Part shown: positions 8,425-17,159 of the stretch, one piece after another | Layout: each line of letters opens with the position of its first letter | Position numbering within the stretch: position 1 is the stretch's first letter | Assembly (NCBI GenBank): GCA_964593925.1 | Contig: CAZQKM010000011.1 | Span: 1-64,000, forward strand | Direction: 5' to 3' | Source: Oleidesulfovibrio sp964593925 | GTDB taxonomy: Bacteria; Desulfobacterota; Desulfovibrionia; Desulfovibrionales; Desulfovibrionaceae | DNA length: 64,000 nt | The notes under the pieces: generated by a model | What the model saw: the letters and a program-made list of their open reading frames with translations, nothing else | Databases searched by the model: none | Told to the model about the DNA's origin: nothing | Program-made: the position numbers and the translations under genes

Positions 8425-8604
8425 ATGTCCAACTTTATCGTTCGTGGAATATTGATAGGCGGAGCGCTGGGTGCTTTTGGCGGTATACTGGGGCTTAGCA
8501 ATGGGCTTGCCCGCGCCGTAGCCATTGGCATGGTGGCCGGATTTTTTGCAGGCCTGACCCTTGCCCGCAAGCAGGAACGCAGACAAAGCAAAGATATCTC
8601 GTAA
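8425..8604 (+). CDS. Small two-helix membrane protein
   Basis: A 59-residue protein, with start ATG preceded by GAAGGAAG seven bases upstream. Two glycine-rich hydrophobic segments are visible: about residues 5-25 (FIVRGILIGGALGAFGGILG) and 30-47 (RAVAIGMVAGFFAGLTLA). A basic tail, RKQERRQSKDIS, follows. The glycine spacing suggests tight helix packing, as in small inner-membrane proteins. It stands alone, 200 bases after a strong terminator. Function unknown. Confidence 0.7.
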   Translation: MSNFIVRGILIGGALGAFGGILGLSNGLARAVAIGMVAGFFAGLTLARKQERRQSKDIS

Positions 8605-8641
8605 TATCATAAAGTCATTCCTCCCCAAGAGACTTGTTTTT

Positions 8642-8679
8642 AAAACAAAAGGGCGCTCCCCTTACAGGAGAGCGCCCTT
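8642..8679 (-). terminator. Terminator of the DsbA-like gene
   Basis: GGGCGCTC (8651-8658) pairs with GAGCGCCC (8670-8677). On the minus strand the stem is followed by TTTTGTTTT, so it terminates the minus-strand operon. It also lies after the plus-strand small membrane gene. Confidence 0.8.
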
Positions 8680-8716
8680 GAAACAATATTCGAGCAATAC
8701 TCTGCCAGCGCCCAGA

Positions 8717-9520
8717 TCAACGCTTTTGCGTTTCCTCCCATGCCATATCCACAGCATTGGAAAACAAGTCCAGCGGCAACGCGCCACGTACCACAATGTC
8801 GTTTACCAAAAATACAGGAGTCCCTTCTACCCCCACTGCCTTTGCTTCGGCTTTATCTTCCTGCAAAATACGCGTTACGGCTTCACTTTGCGCATCGCGT
8901 ACCAAGGTATCTATATTCAAGCCCAACGCCGCAGCCTTTTGTAAAATAAAAGACTGCCCCTCCTTGCTCACCCAAGCATGATCCACAAACATACTGTCAT
9001 ACAACGCCCACGCCTTCTCGGAATCCTGCATACTCGCCGCCGCAAACAAACGTGAAGCCACCTCGGCATTTTCATGTGACTGAAGCGGATAATGTTTAAA
9101 TACCAACCGTATTTTGCCTTTATAATGAGTCAGCAGAGAAGCCACAGTGGCAGCGGCCTGCGCGCAATATGGGCAGGTGAAGTCTGAAAATGCCACTATG
9201 GTCACAGGTGCATCCACTGCGCCGCGGATGGGACGATCCTCAAAGCGTACCTTTTTGGGCGTGGCCATGTCGGCCTGCCACTGTGCACGCATGGCACGGT
9301 CCCTGGCGATGCGATTGCCTTCACGTACCACCTCAAACAACTCTACACTATTTTGACGCAGCACATCCATGATCAGCTCAGGCTCCTCACGCAGGATCTC
9401 ACGCAGAGCCTTCTTAAGCTGAGCAGTATCCGCACCGTATGCAGACACCATGCTCCCTTGCAACAGCAAGCAGGCCATGACTAGCGACAATATACCCTGT
9501 TTCTTCCGCCTAGGCTCCAT
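8717..9520 (-). CDS. DsbA-family periplasmic thiol oxidoreductase
   Basis: A 267-residue secreted thioredoxin-fold protein. Residues 8-29 form a signal peptide ending near SAYGA. A helical N-terminal segment (residues 32-90, LKKALREILREEPELIMDVL) resembles the extension of ScsC/BdbD-type proteins that can mediate oligomerisation. The active site CPYC sits in FSDFTCPYCAQAAATV, and the cis-Pro loop is GVEGTPVFLVN. It would oxidise or isomerise disulfides in the periplasm. No DsbB-like membrane partner is nearby. Start: ATG with GGAGGA four bases upstream. It is the last gene of the minus-strand run and lies 85 bases after the helicase. Confidence 0.88.
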   Translation of the reverse strand: MEPRRKKQGILSLVMACLLLQGSMVSAYGADTAQLKKALREILREEPELIMDVLRQNSVELFEVVREGNRIARDRAMRAQWQADMATPKKVRFEDRPIRGAVDAPVTIVAFSDFTCPYCAQAAATVASLLTHYKGKIRLVFKHYPLQSHENAEVASRLFAAASMQDSEKAWALYDSMFVDHAWVSKEGQSFILQKAAALGLNIDTLVRDAQSEAVTRILQEDKAEAKAVGVEGTPVFLVNDIVVRGALPLDLFSNAVDMAWEETQKR

Positions 9521-9605
9521 ACTTCCTCCAACTCAAAGTATCCTCTCCTGCACCCAGTACCATACCCAAAAGCATCGCCTGCATAAAGGCAACAGACACA
9601 CACCC

Positions 9606-11192
9606 TCAGCGGCGGCTGGCTGGCTCTACCGCAAGCCTATTACCGCGAATCTGATTGCCATTCATCACCGCAAGCACCTCGGAGGCAAACTCTGTGGGCA
9701 CCTCTACAAACGTAAAGCGGTCGTAAATGTCAATGGAGCCTATCATACGCCCAGGCAGACCGGTTTCTCCCGCAATGGCTCCCACCATATCACGCGCGGT
9801 CACACGCTGCTTGCGCCCCACATTGAAAAACATCCGTACCATGCCAGGCTGTGCCCCGGTATCACCAAACTTTTGTTCTTCGACAGAAACATCTCCCGCA
9901 TTACGGTGCATCATCATGCGCAACAATGCGGCCGCAGCCTCCACCGAAGTAAACTCTTCTCCGATAATACTTTCCACAAGTTCCATGTACCGCTCCAAAC
10001 CGCCACTACGGATATGGCCGGCCACTTCATGCAACAGCTGGCTGGACTTGGCAGTTTCCACCTCGGAAAGCGAAGGCACCTGCCGCTGAACGATCTGCGC
10101 CTTGGTAAACCGTTTGATATCACGCAGTTTATAAAATTCACGCCCTGAAACAAACGTAAAAGCACGCCCCGCACGCCCGGCCCTGCCGGTACGGCCAATG
10201 CGGTGCACATAGCTTTCCACATCATTGGGGATGTCATAATTCACCACGGCTTCTACATTTTCCACATCAATACCACGCGCAGCCACATCAGTAGCAACCA
10301 GGATATCGATGCTTCCTTTGCGGAAACGGTTCATTACGCGGTCGCGTTGCGACTGGTTCAGGTTGCCATGCAGCCCATCCGCATCATACCCACGGGCCTG
10401 CAAGTTCGCCGCAAGCTCGTCCACGCCCACTTTGGTAGAGCAGAACACAATGGTCAGCTTGGGGTTGTACACATCCAGAACCCGACACAAACTTTCCAGT
10501 TTCTGAAAAGGGCGTACCTCAAAGTATATCTGCTCAATACCAGATACGGTGAGCAGCTTTTGCGTGACTTTGAGGTATTCAGGGTCATTCAGATAGCGCT
10601 TGGCCAAATCCAGGATGGCACGCGGCATGGTGGCAGAAAAGAATACCGTCTGAACTTCCTGCTCCATCTTGCCCAATATAAATTCGATATCGTCACGAAA
10701 GCCCATGTCGAGCATCTCGTCGGCTTCATCCAATACCGCCATGCCCACCGTTTCAACATTAAGGGTCCCTCTGTCAAGGTGGTCCATCACCCTACCGGGA
10801 GTACCCACAATAACCTGCGCACCACGCCGCAAGGCGCGGACCTGCCGCTCAATGGGCTGGCCACCGTATACAGGCACAACGCTGATACCACGCTTATGCC
10901 GCGCCAACGCCATTACCTCTTCGGCTACCTGGATGGCAAGCTCACGCGTGGGACACAGCACAATGGCCTGAGTACTTTTATCACGCGAATCAATACGTTC
11001 AAGAAGGGGTATGCCGAAGGCAGCAGTTTTACCCGTACCTGTCTGGGCTTGCCCCACAACATCTTTACCTGCCAAAATATGCGGAATAGCCATAGTCTGG
11101 ATGGGAGAAGCCTCCTCAAAGCCCATGTCCTGAATAGCGCGCAACACTTCCTTGGAAAGGGGAAGGTCCGCAAAAAGAAGTTTTTCAACCAT
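9606..11192 (-). CDS. deaD: DEAD-box ATP-dependent RNA helicase (DeaD/CsdA type)
   Basis: This 528-residue protein unwinds RNA duplexes in ribosome assembly, mRNA decay and cold adaptation. All helicase motifs are visible: the Q motif region EASPIQTMAI, Walker A AQTGTGKT, DEAD in LDEADEMLDMGF, SAT in FFSATMPR, and HRIGRTGRAGRAG. After the two RecA domains (about residues 1-370) there is a linker and a C-terminal RNA-binding domain of the DbpA type (about 450-525, KQRVTARDMVGAIAGETGLP). It follows the GIY-YIG gene by about 40 bases and is probably co-transcribed with it. Confidence 0.96.
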   Translation of the reverse strand: MVEKLLFADLPLSKEVLRAIQDMGFEEASPIQTMAIPHILAGKDVVGQAQTGTGKTAAFGIPLLERIDSRDKSTQAIVLCPTRELAIQVAEEVMALARHKRGISVVPVYGGQPIERQVRALRRGAQVIVGTPGRVMDHLDRGTLNVETVGMAVLDEADEMLDMGFRDDIEFILGKMEQEVQTVFFSATMPRAILDLAKRYLNDPEYLKVTQKLLTVSGIEQIYFEVRPFQKLESLCRVLDVYNPKLTIVFCSTKVGVDELAANLQARGYDADGLHGNLNQSQRDRVMNRFRKGSIDILVATDVAARGIDVENVEAVVNYDIPNDVESYVHRIGRTGRAGRAGRAFTFVSGREFYKLRDIKRFTKAQIVQRQVPSLSEVETAKSSQLLHEVAGHIRSGGLERYMELVESIIGEEFTSVEAAAALLRMMMHRNAGDVSVEEQKFGDTGAQPGMVRMFFNVGRKQRVTARDMVGAIAGETGLPGRMIGSIDIYDRFTFVEVPTEFASEVLAVMNGNQIRGNRLAVEPASRR

Positions 11193-11235
11193 TATTTTTC
11201 AATTTTTCCTGCTCTGTGCCTTTCGGCATCATTAA

Positions 11236-11550
11236 TTACGGCAACGCCGTTGCGGAACCAAGTTTGGCCGCCATGTGCAGCAAGCATGCCTGCTTTTTGC
11301 CGGAAGGCTGCTGCTTTATATGCCACTCTACCCGCTGGGCTGTGCTTCGGTCTGGAAACGACGCGCTGACAATCAGCGTTACAGGCCGCCGCGAGCGTGT
11401 ATACTTTGCTCCGCGCCCCTTGTTATGTTCCTCAAGACGTCGTCCCATATTTGTGGTAACGCCACAATACTGCGTACCATCAGCACAAGCCACCAGGTAG
11501 ACTATCCAGTCTTTTGCACTGCGGTTGCTCTGCTCCTCACACGCAGACAT
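11236..11550 (-). CDS. GIY-YIG domain protein (YhbQ/UPF0213-like)
   Basis: A 104-residue single-domain protein. The GIY-YIG core is WIVYLVACADGTQYCGVTT, followed by the conserved Arg and Glu helices (NMGRRLEEHNKGRGAKYTRS, AQRVEWHIKQ). Family members are small stand-alone nuclease-fold proteins of uncertain substrate; the E. coli homologue has been linked to DNA handling. The first Gly/Ile/Tyr triad is reduced to IVY, as in other members. It begins seven bases after the UPF0173 stop, which argues for translational coupling. Confidence 0.88.
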   Translation of the reverse strand: MSACEEQSNRSAKDWIVYLVACADGTQYCGVTTNMGRRLEEHNKGRGAKYTRSRRPVTLIVSASFPDRSTAQRVEWHIKQQPSGKKQACLLHMAAKLGSATALP

Positions 11551-11557
11551 CTTTGCG

Positions 11558-12286
11558 CTATACGCCGGAAAAAAGCGCTTCAGCGCTCAAGGTCAAAGGT
11601 GTGCCAAGCTCCATATCCAACAGGCGACACTTTGGAGCAACACTTGTTAGATACCCTTTAAAGCGGGCTGTATTCGCCTCTAGGACAGGAAAGGTACCCC
11701 AATGCATGGGAACCACGGCCCGGGCCTGCAACAGTTGACACGCCAGTGCCGCCTGCTCAGGGTCCATGGTAAACACACCGCCGATGGGCAAAAGTGCCAC
11801 ATCAATAGCATGCAACTGCCCCCATATTTGCATATCCGAAAAAACACATGTGTCCCCGGCATGATAGATAGTATACCCGTCTGGCAACGTAATGATATAT
11901 CCCACAGAAGCACCTGACTCAGAAGAATGATACGCCTGCGTCATGGTCACGCGGATACCTTTGTGCGTCACCGTACCTCCAATATTAAACCCGACACCAT
12001 TGATCACCTGCTCCTGCGGCACGCCAGCGGCAACGAGCTTTTCAGCTGTACCCACTATGGCACCCAGCATGGCTCCCGTCTGACAACACAACTCCACAGC
12101 CTGCCCCACATGGTCGCCATGGTCATGAGTCACCAACACAAGGTCAAGTGCGCCAATGCCATCCCATGCCACAGGTGCGCTCGGGTTACCTTCAAAAAAC
12201 GGATCAATGATGATCTTGGCATGTTCTGTGACCAGATGAAAATTTGCATGGCCATACCAAGTCAGTTCATGTTGCAGCACGCGCAT
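11558..12286 (-). CDS. UPF0173 metallo-beta-lactamase-fold hydrolase
   Basis: A 242-residue protein of the UPF0173 family (YtkL-like) with a full metal-binding set. THDHGDHVG gives the HxHxDH signature, and YHAGDTCVF and VPMHWGTFP provide further ligands. The first strand, ELTWYGHANFHL, is typical of the family. These enzymes are predicted zinc-dependent hydrolases with unknown natural substrates. The start lies 10 bases downstream of the ubiX stop in a compact minus-strand run, which suggests one transcript. Confidence 0.93.
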   Translation of the reverse strand: MRVLQHELTWYGHANFHLVTEHAKIIIDPFFEGNPSAPVAWDGIGALDLVLVTHDHGDHVGQAVELCCQTGAMLGAIVGTAEKLVAAGVPQEQVINGVGFNIGGTVTHKGIRVTMTQAYHSSESGASVGYIITLPDGYTIYHAGDTCVFSDMQIWGQLHAIDVALLPIGGVFTMDPEQAALACQLLQARAVVPMHWGTFPVLEANTARFKGYLTSVAPKCRLLDMELGTPLTLSAEALFSGV

Positions 12287-12296
12287 ATTCCTTTGC

Positions 12297-12875
12297 TCAG
12301 ACGTTTACAAGCTCCATACCGCCCCAGCGGCGGCACAAATCATGCTCTATCTCCAGGTGGTCAAGCATTCTGCCCACCAAATGGTTCAATATGTCCTCAA
12401 TAGTCTCCGGCTTGCTATAAAACCCGGGGCACGGGGGCATGATGATTGCTCCAGCTTCGTGCGCCGCTACCATATTACGCAGGTGCACAGTGCTAAGTGG
12501 TGTCTCGCGCGGGGCCAGCAGCAAGGCCCTTTTTTCTTTCAAGGCCACATCCGCTGCGCGGTGAAGGAGATTTGTTCCCATGCCGTTTGCCACTGCGGCC
12601 AATGTTGCCATGCTGCATGGGCAAATTACCATGCCGTCATGCTGCCAGGAACCACTGGCAGGTGCAGCCCCCATGTTCTCCGGCGCGTAACAGACGTGAG
12701 CCAACGCATGCAGATCTGCCCCTGCAAGACCAGATTCAAACGCCAAGACCTGCTCGGCAGCACGCGACACCACAAGATGCGTTTCCACGCCAGCACAGCC
12801 ACGCAGAGCAGTAAGCAAGGCCACGGCAAGCGGCATACCACTCGCGCCAGACACCCCTACCACAATTCGCTTCAT
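12297..12875 (-). CDS. ubiX: UbiX-family flavin prenyltransferase
   Basis: A 192-residue enzyme that attaches a dimethylallyl group to FMN, making the prenylated flavin cofactor used by UbiD-type decarboxylases. Signature segments are VGVSGASGMPLA (FMN phosphate loop), CPCSMATLAAVANG, and RETPLSTVHLRNM near the C-terminus. The length is normal for the family. No ubiD lies in the window. It heads the minus-strand run ubiX, UPF0173, GIY-YIG, deaD, dsbA-like, and AGGTGG precedes the ATG. Confidence 0.93.
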   Translation of the reverse strand: MKRIVVGVSGASGMPLAVALLTALRGCAGVETHLVVSRAAEQVLAFESGLAGADLHALAHVCYAPENMGAAPASGSWQHDGMVICPCSMATLAAVANGMGTNLLHRAADVALKEKRALLLAPRETPLSTVHLRNMVAAHEAGAIIMPPCPGFYSKPETIEDILNHLVGRMLDHLEIEHDLCRRWGGMELVNV

Positions 12876-13043
12876 GCTCCACCTCTACCCTATAAACAGC
12901 AGCATTGACTAAAATTCTTTACTCTACACACCCAAGCACCATGCAAAAAACAGTCTACCGCGTGTCGTGCCTGCTTGTAACAGGATTGCAGGCATCACGC
13001 CAGCGCTTCCTGACGGGAATATCAGATAGCCATGAGGTATGAC

Positions 13044-13073
13044 TTGACAGACAATACAGCAGAAGTGTAGCCA
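13044..13073 (+). promoter_or_regulatory. Promoter of tRNA-Arg
   Basis: TTGACA at 13044-13049 and TAGCCA at 13068-13073 are 18 bases apart. The tRNA begins 12 bases later. Confidence 0.6.
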
Positions 13074-13084
13074 TGCTGCATTGC

Positions 13085-13161
<77 letters not shown>

Positions 13162-13172
13162 TAAAAGTGAAG

Positions 13173-13204
13173 GGCTTGGCACTTTTCAGTGCCAAGCCTT
13201 TTTT
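13173..13204 (+). terminator. Terminator of tRNA-Arg
   Basis: A perfect 11-pair stem, GGCTTGGCACT with AGTGCCAAGCC, loop TTTC, followed by six T. It lies just beyond the convergent tnaB stop and may also help end that transcript. Confidence 0.9.
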
Positions 13205-13242
13205 GTTGTGAAATGCTTTCCACCTTTTTATGGATATCTACC

Positions 13243-14514
13243 CTAACGACCATAGACCGGCAACAGCTCGAGCTTTGCCATAATATGACATACAGCAACC
13301 AGGATACCGTAACATATGGTGACATACGGCATGACTATACTGCCGGGAGCTCGATAAGCAGGATTGCCAAATTTCTTTCGAGTGGCCAATGCCATCAGCG
13401 CCGGCACGATAACCGCAAAAAAAGTGGCCGCAAGCCCCGCATAACCGATAGCCAAGATAAATCCGTCAGGATAAAAAAGACCACCTATGGCCGGAGGCAC
13501 AAAAGTGACCAAGGCTGTTTTTGTGCGCCCCAGACGTGTATCGCTAAAGCCTAACGTGTCAGCTACATAATCAAAAAGCCCTAATGATACGCCCAAAAAA
13601 GACGTAGCTACTGCAAGATGTGAAAAAAATTGCAATAAATACCCGAAGCCCACGCTGTGGGTGGTCCTAGAGAGCGCTTCGACAAGCGCGCCCATATTGC
13701 CACCTGCTTCAATAACCTGAAGGTAGCCAGCACGTGAAATGTTGCCAAGAGTACTCACCTGCCAGCAAAGATAGATAGCAAGGCCCAGCAGGCTCCCCAA
13801 GATAATGGTTTTGGATACGGCTCTAGGATTTTTGTTGTAATATTTTACAAGCCCCGGAACATTTCCGTGGAAGCCAAAGGAGGTAAGAAAATATGGTAAT
13901 GCGGCAAAGATATAAGGAAAATAAGGACCGCTTGCATCTTCTACCCTGAACAACGTAGCGGGGCGCACATCAAACATCAGCCCACTGACTGACAAAAAGA
14001 AAGAAATAATCATGCCGCCTAGGAATACTGTGGAAACGCGGTCCACGGCCTTTGTACTTATCCATATGATGCTTGCAAGTATCAAGGCAAACAGTGCCCC
14101 TCCCAGTTTTAAAGGCAGATCTATACCTACCAGCACCTTGGCAGTGTGTGCTGCAATGGACCCACCGCCGCTGATATAGGCATATGTGAGGATATACAGC
14201 ACAAATGCTACAGATACACTATTCAATATGCGTATGGGCTTTGGCAGGCAATCCTTTGCAATGTTGTCAAACGATGTACCTGCGGGATAGTTGAGATTTG
14301 CCTCCAAAATCAGCAGACCTGAGTGGCACATACAAAGCCATGTGCCGAACAAGACAAGCACCGAATAGAAAAACCACATGCCGGAAGAAAATATCGGCAA
14401 TGAAAACATGCCGGCACCGATAGTCGTCCCGGCAATGATCATTGCTCCTCCGAGGATCGGAGGAGAACCTGTTGCTGTCGGACCATCCTTACTGGATGTT
14501 TGAGTATACGACAT
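13243..14514 (-). CDS. tnaB: Aromatic amino acid permease (TnaB/Mtr/TyrP family)
   Basis: A 423-residue inner-membrane transporter with about eleven hydrophobic segments. The first transmembrane segment carries the family signature IIAGTTIGAGMFSLP. It would import tryptophan by proton symport and feed the tryptophanase encoded just upstream. The start at about 14514 (MSYTQTSS) is preferred over a 47-residue longer frame, because the extra residues lack membrane or family character. The ribosome site is weak. A large hairpin separates it from tnaA, so it may be expressed at a lower level by read-through. Confidence 0.9.
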   Translation of the reverse strand: MSYTQTSSKDGPTATGSPPILGGAMIIAGTTIGAGMFSLPIFSSGMWFFYSVLVLFGTWLCMCHSGLLILEANLNYPAGTSFDNIAKDCLPKPIRILNSVSVAFVLYILTYAYISGGGSIAAHTAKVLVGIDLPLKLGGALFALILASIIWISTKAVDRVSTVFLGGMIISFFLSVSGLMFDVRPATLFRVEDASGPYFPYIFAALPYFLTSFGFHGNVPGLVKYYNKNPRAVSKTIILGSLLGLAIYLCWQVSTLGNISRAGYLQVIEAGGNMGALVEALSRTTHSVGFGYLLQFFSHLAVATSFLGVSLGLFDYVADTLGFSDTRLGRTKTALVTFVPPAIGGLFYPDGFILAIGYAGLAATFFAVIVPALMALATRKKFGNPAYRAPGSIVMPYVTICYGILVAVCHIMAKLELLPVYGR

Positions 14515-14628
14515 TACTAATCTCGCTTCTATTTTGTATTGGAAAAAGAGAGTGTAATTGCGCTTGTCCCAGCCGCTCAATATTTCAAAAAAATGCACGC
14601 ACGGAGACAACAAACAGGCTGAGATGCA

Positions 14629-14660
14629 AAAGGGTGAAGCACATACATGCTTCACCCTTT
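14629..14660 (-). terminator. Hairpin between tnaA and tnaB
   Basis: AAAGGGTGAAGCA and TGCTTCACCCTTT form 13 perfect pairs around loop CATACA (plus-strand reading). On the minus strand the stem is followed by TTTTGC. It would act as a partial terminator or a processing/stability hairpin. Confidence 0.7.
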
Positions 14661-14670
14661 ATTCTTTTGT

Positions 14671-16059
14671 TTAGTCTACAGGAACCAAACGTGCGGTGAA
14701 ATGACGCAATACAGGGGGCTCATAAGTAAACTCGTAGCCCTTGATACCTGAAGCTCGCTCAAGCACGCCTATTGCTGCATCTGCAACATAATCCATATGG
14801 TCGTTAGTATATACCCTACGAGGAATTGCGAGACGTAACAGCTCTAGAGGCGAATCTTTTTGCTCGCCAGTCGAGGGATCACGCCCGAGCAACAAAGAAC
14901 CGATCTCGACTCCACGCACTCCACCTTCAAGATAGAGCTCATTGGCAAGAGCATGTGCGGGGAACTGGCCCCCGGGGATATGCGGCAGCATCCGTTTGGC
15001 ATCAATAAAAATGGCATGCCCACCGGCAGGGTACTGGATGGGAACGCCCCCATTGCGCAGTCTTTCGCCCAAGTATTCTACCTGCTTGATGCGATAGGTA
15101 AGAAAATCTTCGTCAGTTCCCTCATATAAGCCAATGGCCAAAGCCTCCATATCGCGCCCTGTAAGGCCACCATAGGTGACAAAACCTTCCATGGGAACGC
15201 ACAGCACCTGCACAGCACGGAACAGATCTTCATCTTCCTTAAAGCAGCACAATCCACCAATATTCCCAAGCGGGTCCTTTTTGGCAGAGCATGTCAGTAC
15301 GTCTCCGTACGTATACATTTCGCGTATGATTTCACGGATGGACGTATCACCATAACCAGCCTCACGCTGCTTGATAAACCACGCATTTTCACAAAAACGG
15401 GCGGAGTCTATGATGACAGTAATACCATGCCGTTTGGCTATGGCAGAAGTCTCACGAATATTTTCCATGGAAATGGGCTGACCACCGGCACTATTGCAGG
15501 TAACTGTAATGATTACACCTACGACGTTTTGTGCACCGTGCTTTATAATTGTTGCTTCAAGTTTTTCGAGGTCAAAATTTCCCTTCCAGTCATAATACGT
15601 TCCTGTATCAAACGCTTTTTCCGTAACTACATTAATAGCTTGAGAGCCCGTAAGCTCTACATGTGCTGCGGTTGTGTCAAAGTGATAGTTAGAAATAAAG
15701 ACAGGCTTGTCACTTTTTTTACGTTTGACAAGGCAGGGAAAAAGAATCTGTTCGGCACCACGGCCTTGGTGAGTAGGAATTGTATACTTATAGCCGAATA
15801 TATCTTCTGTAGCCTTTTCAAGATGCATGAAGTTTCGGCTACCCGCGTACGCTTCATCGCCCATCATCAACCCGGCCCACTGGCGGTCACTCATGGCCCC
15901 AGTTCCCGAGTCTGTTAAAAGGTCGATATACACATCTTCGCTTTTGAGAAGAAAAGGATTGTACCCCGCCTTGGCAAGAGCCTTTTTGCGATCTTCAAAG
16001 GTTGTCATCCGGATGGGTTCTACCATTTTAATTCGGAACGGTTCTGGTATACGTTTCAC
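14671..16059 (-). CDS. tnaA: Tryptophanase
   Basis: This 462-residue PLP enzyme splits L-tryptophan into indole, pyruvate and ammonia. It matches TnaA end to end: EPFRIKMVEP at the N-terminus, THQGRGAEQ, the PLP-lysine block SAKKDPLGNIGG at about 258-269, and PRRVYTNDHMD. Two positions argue against tyrosine phenol-lyase. Asp128 (NYHFDTT) is the TnaA residue. Ile386 (VEIGSLLLGRD) sits where phenol-lyase has the substrate-binding Arg. The GTG start has GGAG eight bases upstream. The gene is transcribed from the AT-rich gap at 16.1-17.1 kb and is followed by the permease gene. Confidence 0.95.
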   Translation of the reverse strand: MKRIPEPFRIKMVEPIRMTTFEDRKKALAKAGYNPFLLKSEDVYIDLLTDSGTGAMSDRQWAGLMMGDEAYAGSRNFMHLEKATEDIFGYKYTIPTHQGRGAEQILFPCLVKRKKSDKPVFISNYHFDTTAAHVELTGSQAINVVTEKAFDTGTYYDWKGNFDLEKLEATIIKHGAQNVVGVIITVTCNSAGGQPISMENIRETSAIAKRHGITVIIDSARFCENAWFIKQREAGYGDTSIREIIREMYTYGDVLTCSAKKDPLGNIGGLCCFKEDEDLFRAVQVLCVPMEGFVTYGGLTGRDMEALAIGLYEGTDEDFLTYRIKQVEYLGERLRNGGVPIQYPAGGHAIFIDAKRMLPHIPGGQFPAHALANELYLEGGVRGVEIGSLLLGRDPSTGEQKDSPLELLRLAIPRRVYTNDHMDYVADAAIGVLERASGIKGYEFTYEPPVLRHFTARLVPVD

Positions 16060-16094
16060 TCGCTCATCTCCATGTGGTTATTTGTTGTGCCGAA

Positions 16095-16172
16095 CTAAGG
16101 GCTTGTCGAGCTACGCCTCATGGAGTTTAAGGCGGCTCCCTGCGTCCTCTTTGAATTTTTGAAAAAATTCAT
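16095..16172 (-). CDS. Possible 25-codon leader peptide upstream of tnaA
   Basis: A short frame beginning MNFFKNSKRT and ending STSP-stop lies 35 bases before tnaA. Like TnaC of E. coli (24 codons) it ends in proline, but it has no tryptophan and only a weak ribosome site. A 9-pair hairpin with a two-base bulge (16108-16138, arms GAGC+CGCCT and AGGCG+GCTC) lies inside it. A possible promoter, TTTACA-17-TATATC, lies just upstream. It could be a leader, or chance. Confidence 0.25.
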   Translation of the reverse strand: MNFFKNSKRTQGAALNSMRRSSTSP

Positions 16173-17159
16173 TATAGGATATAATATAAAATATTTTTTG
16201 TGTAAAATAAATTCTATACTCACAATTTACTATTGTATCAACATGTTAGACTATTCTAAAAGCTGAAAATACGAGACACATCCAAAAACAATAGTACAAA
16301 AAAGTACTCACTCAATGTTCAATGTTGTTTCTTAAAGCAGGCCACAAGTGCAGTATACATATAGACCTACTCAGCAATATTTAATAAAAATTGTCAGCAA
16401 TCAGATAAAATTCACAACAAATTGCCTGCGGAAACATGGGGTAAAACGTACAAAAAATGTAGGCGCATCTCATCTACAATCAATACATTCTACACAGTAA
16501 TATAGCTCATATAACAATTTTTCGTATATAAATATCCATACGAATTACAATAACAGCCATGGGAACCTTCTAAATATTTTTCTATACACACGAGTAAAAA
16601 TGTTTTATTTTAATACATTAAATTAAAATACTAAAAACCCACAAAATTATTCCATGCCGTGTTACAATATTATATATTTATATACTGTAACACACATACA
16701 GGATGATAAATATAAAATATGCGCAAACACAGCGACACTATAATCACAAAAAATCAGCGTATAATTCTTTGAAAAACACTCAATAGATGTTGCAAGGCGT
16801 GTTGAGAGAAATGCATTTAAAACATATGAACATCCGAGCACTCCATACTGTTAAAAAAAACATATGATGCACTTTGCACCAAATCCACTAGCTGGGCATG
16901 CATGGAGCCGCCAACATTGCGGCCGGAGAGCGGCGCCCTGTTCAACTTGCGTGCGTGTAATACTGACTATATAATCATACAAAAGTTTTTCAAATATTTT
17001 TGTCCACTACATGCTGTGTAGACACAACAGGCAAAACCTCACAAGCCTGCAAATACACCATGGACAACCATGAGATTGCAAGTGGGATAACAACATAAAG
17101 TACACTGTAATGTGTACATGCAGATGCAATGCCTCTTCTACAGGATATTGCAGTAATAT
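16173..17159. other. AT-rich gene-free island upstream of tnaA
   Basis: About 1 kb of strongly AT-rich DNA between the divergently placed tnaA start and the FUSC gene stop. No credible gene is present. Inverted repeats include TTAGA-ctat-TCTAA at 16246-16259 and TTCGTAT with ATACGAA at 16521-16544. This is the probable control region of tnaA. Confidence 0.6.

Noticed and set aside
10203..11369. 388-codon plus-strand frame
   Set aside because: A shadow of deaD on the opposite strand, whose helicase motifs are unambiguous.
14671..16059. Tyrosine phenol-lyase as an alternative to tryptophanase
   Set aside because: The Asp in NYHFDTT and Ile in VEIGS are tryptophanase residues. Phenol-lyase has Thr and Arg at these positions.
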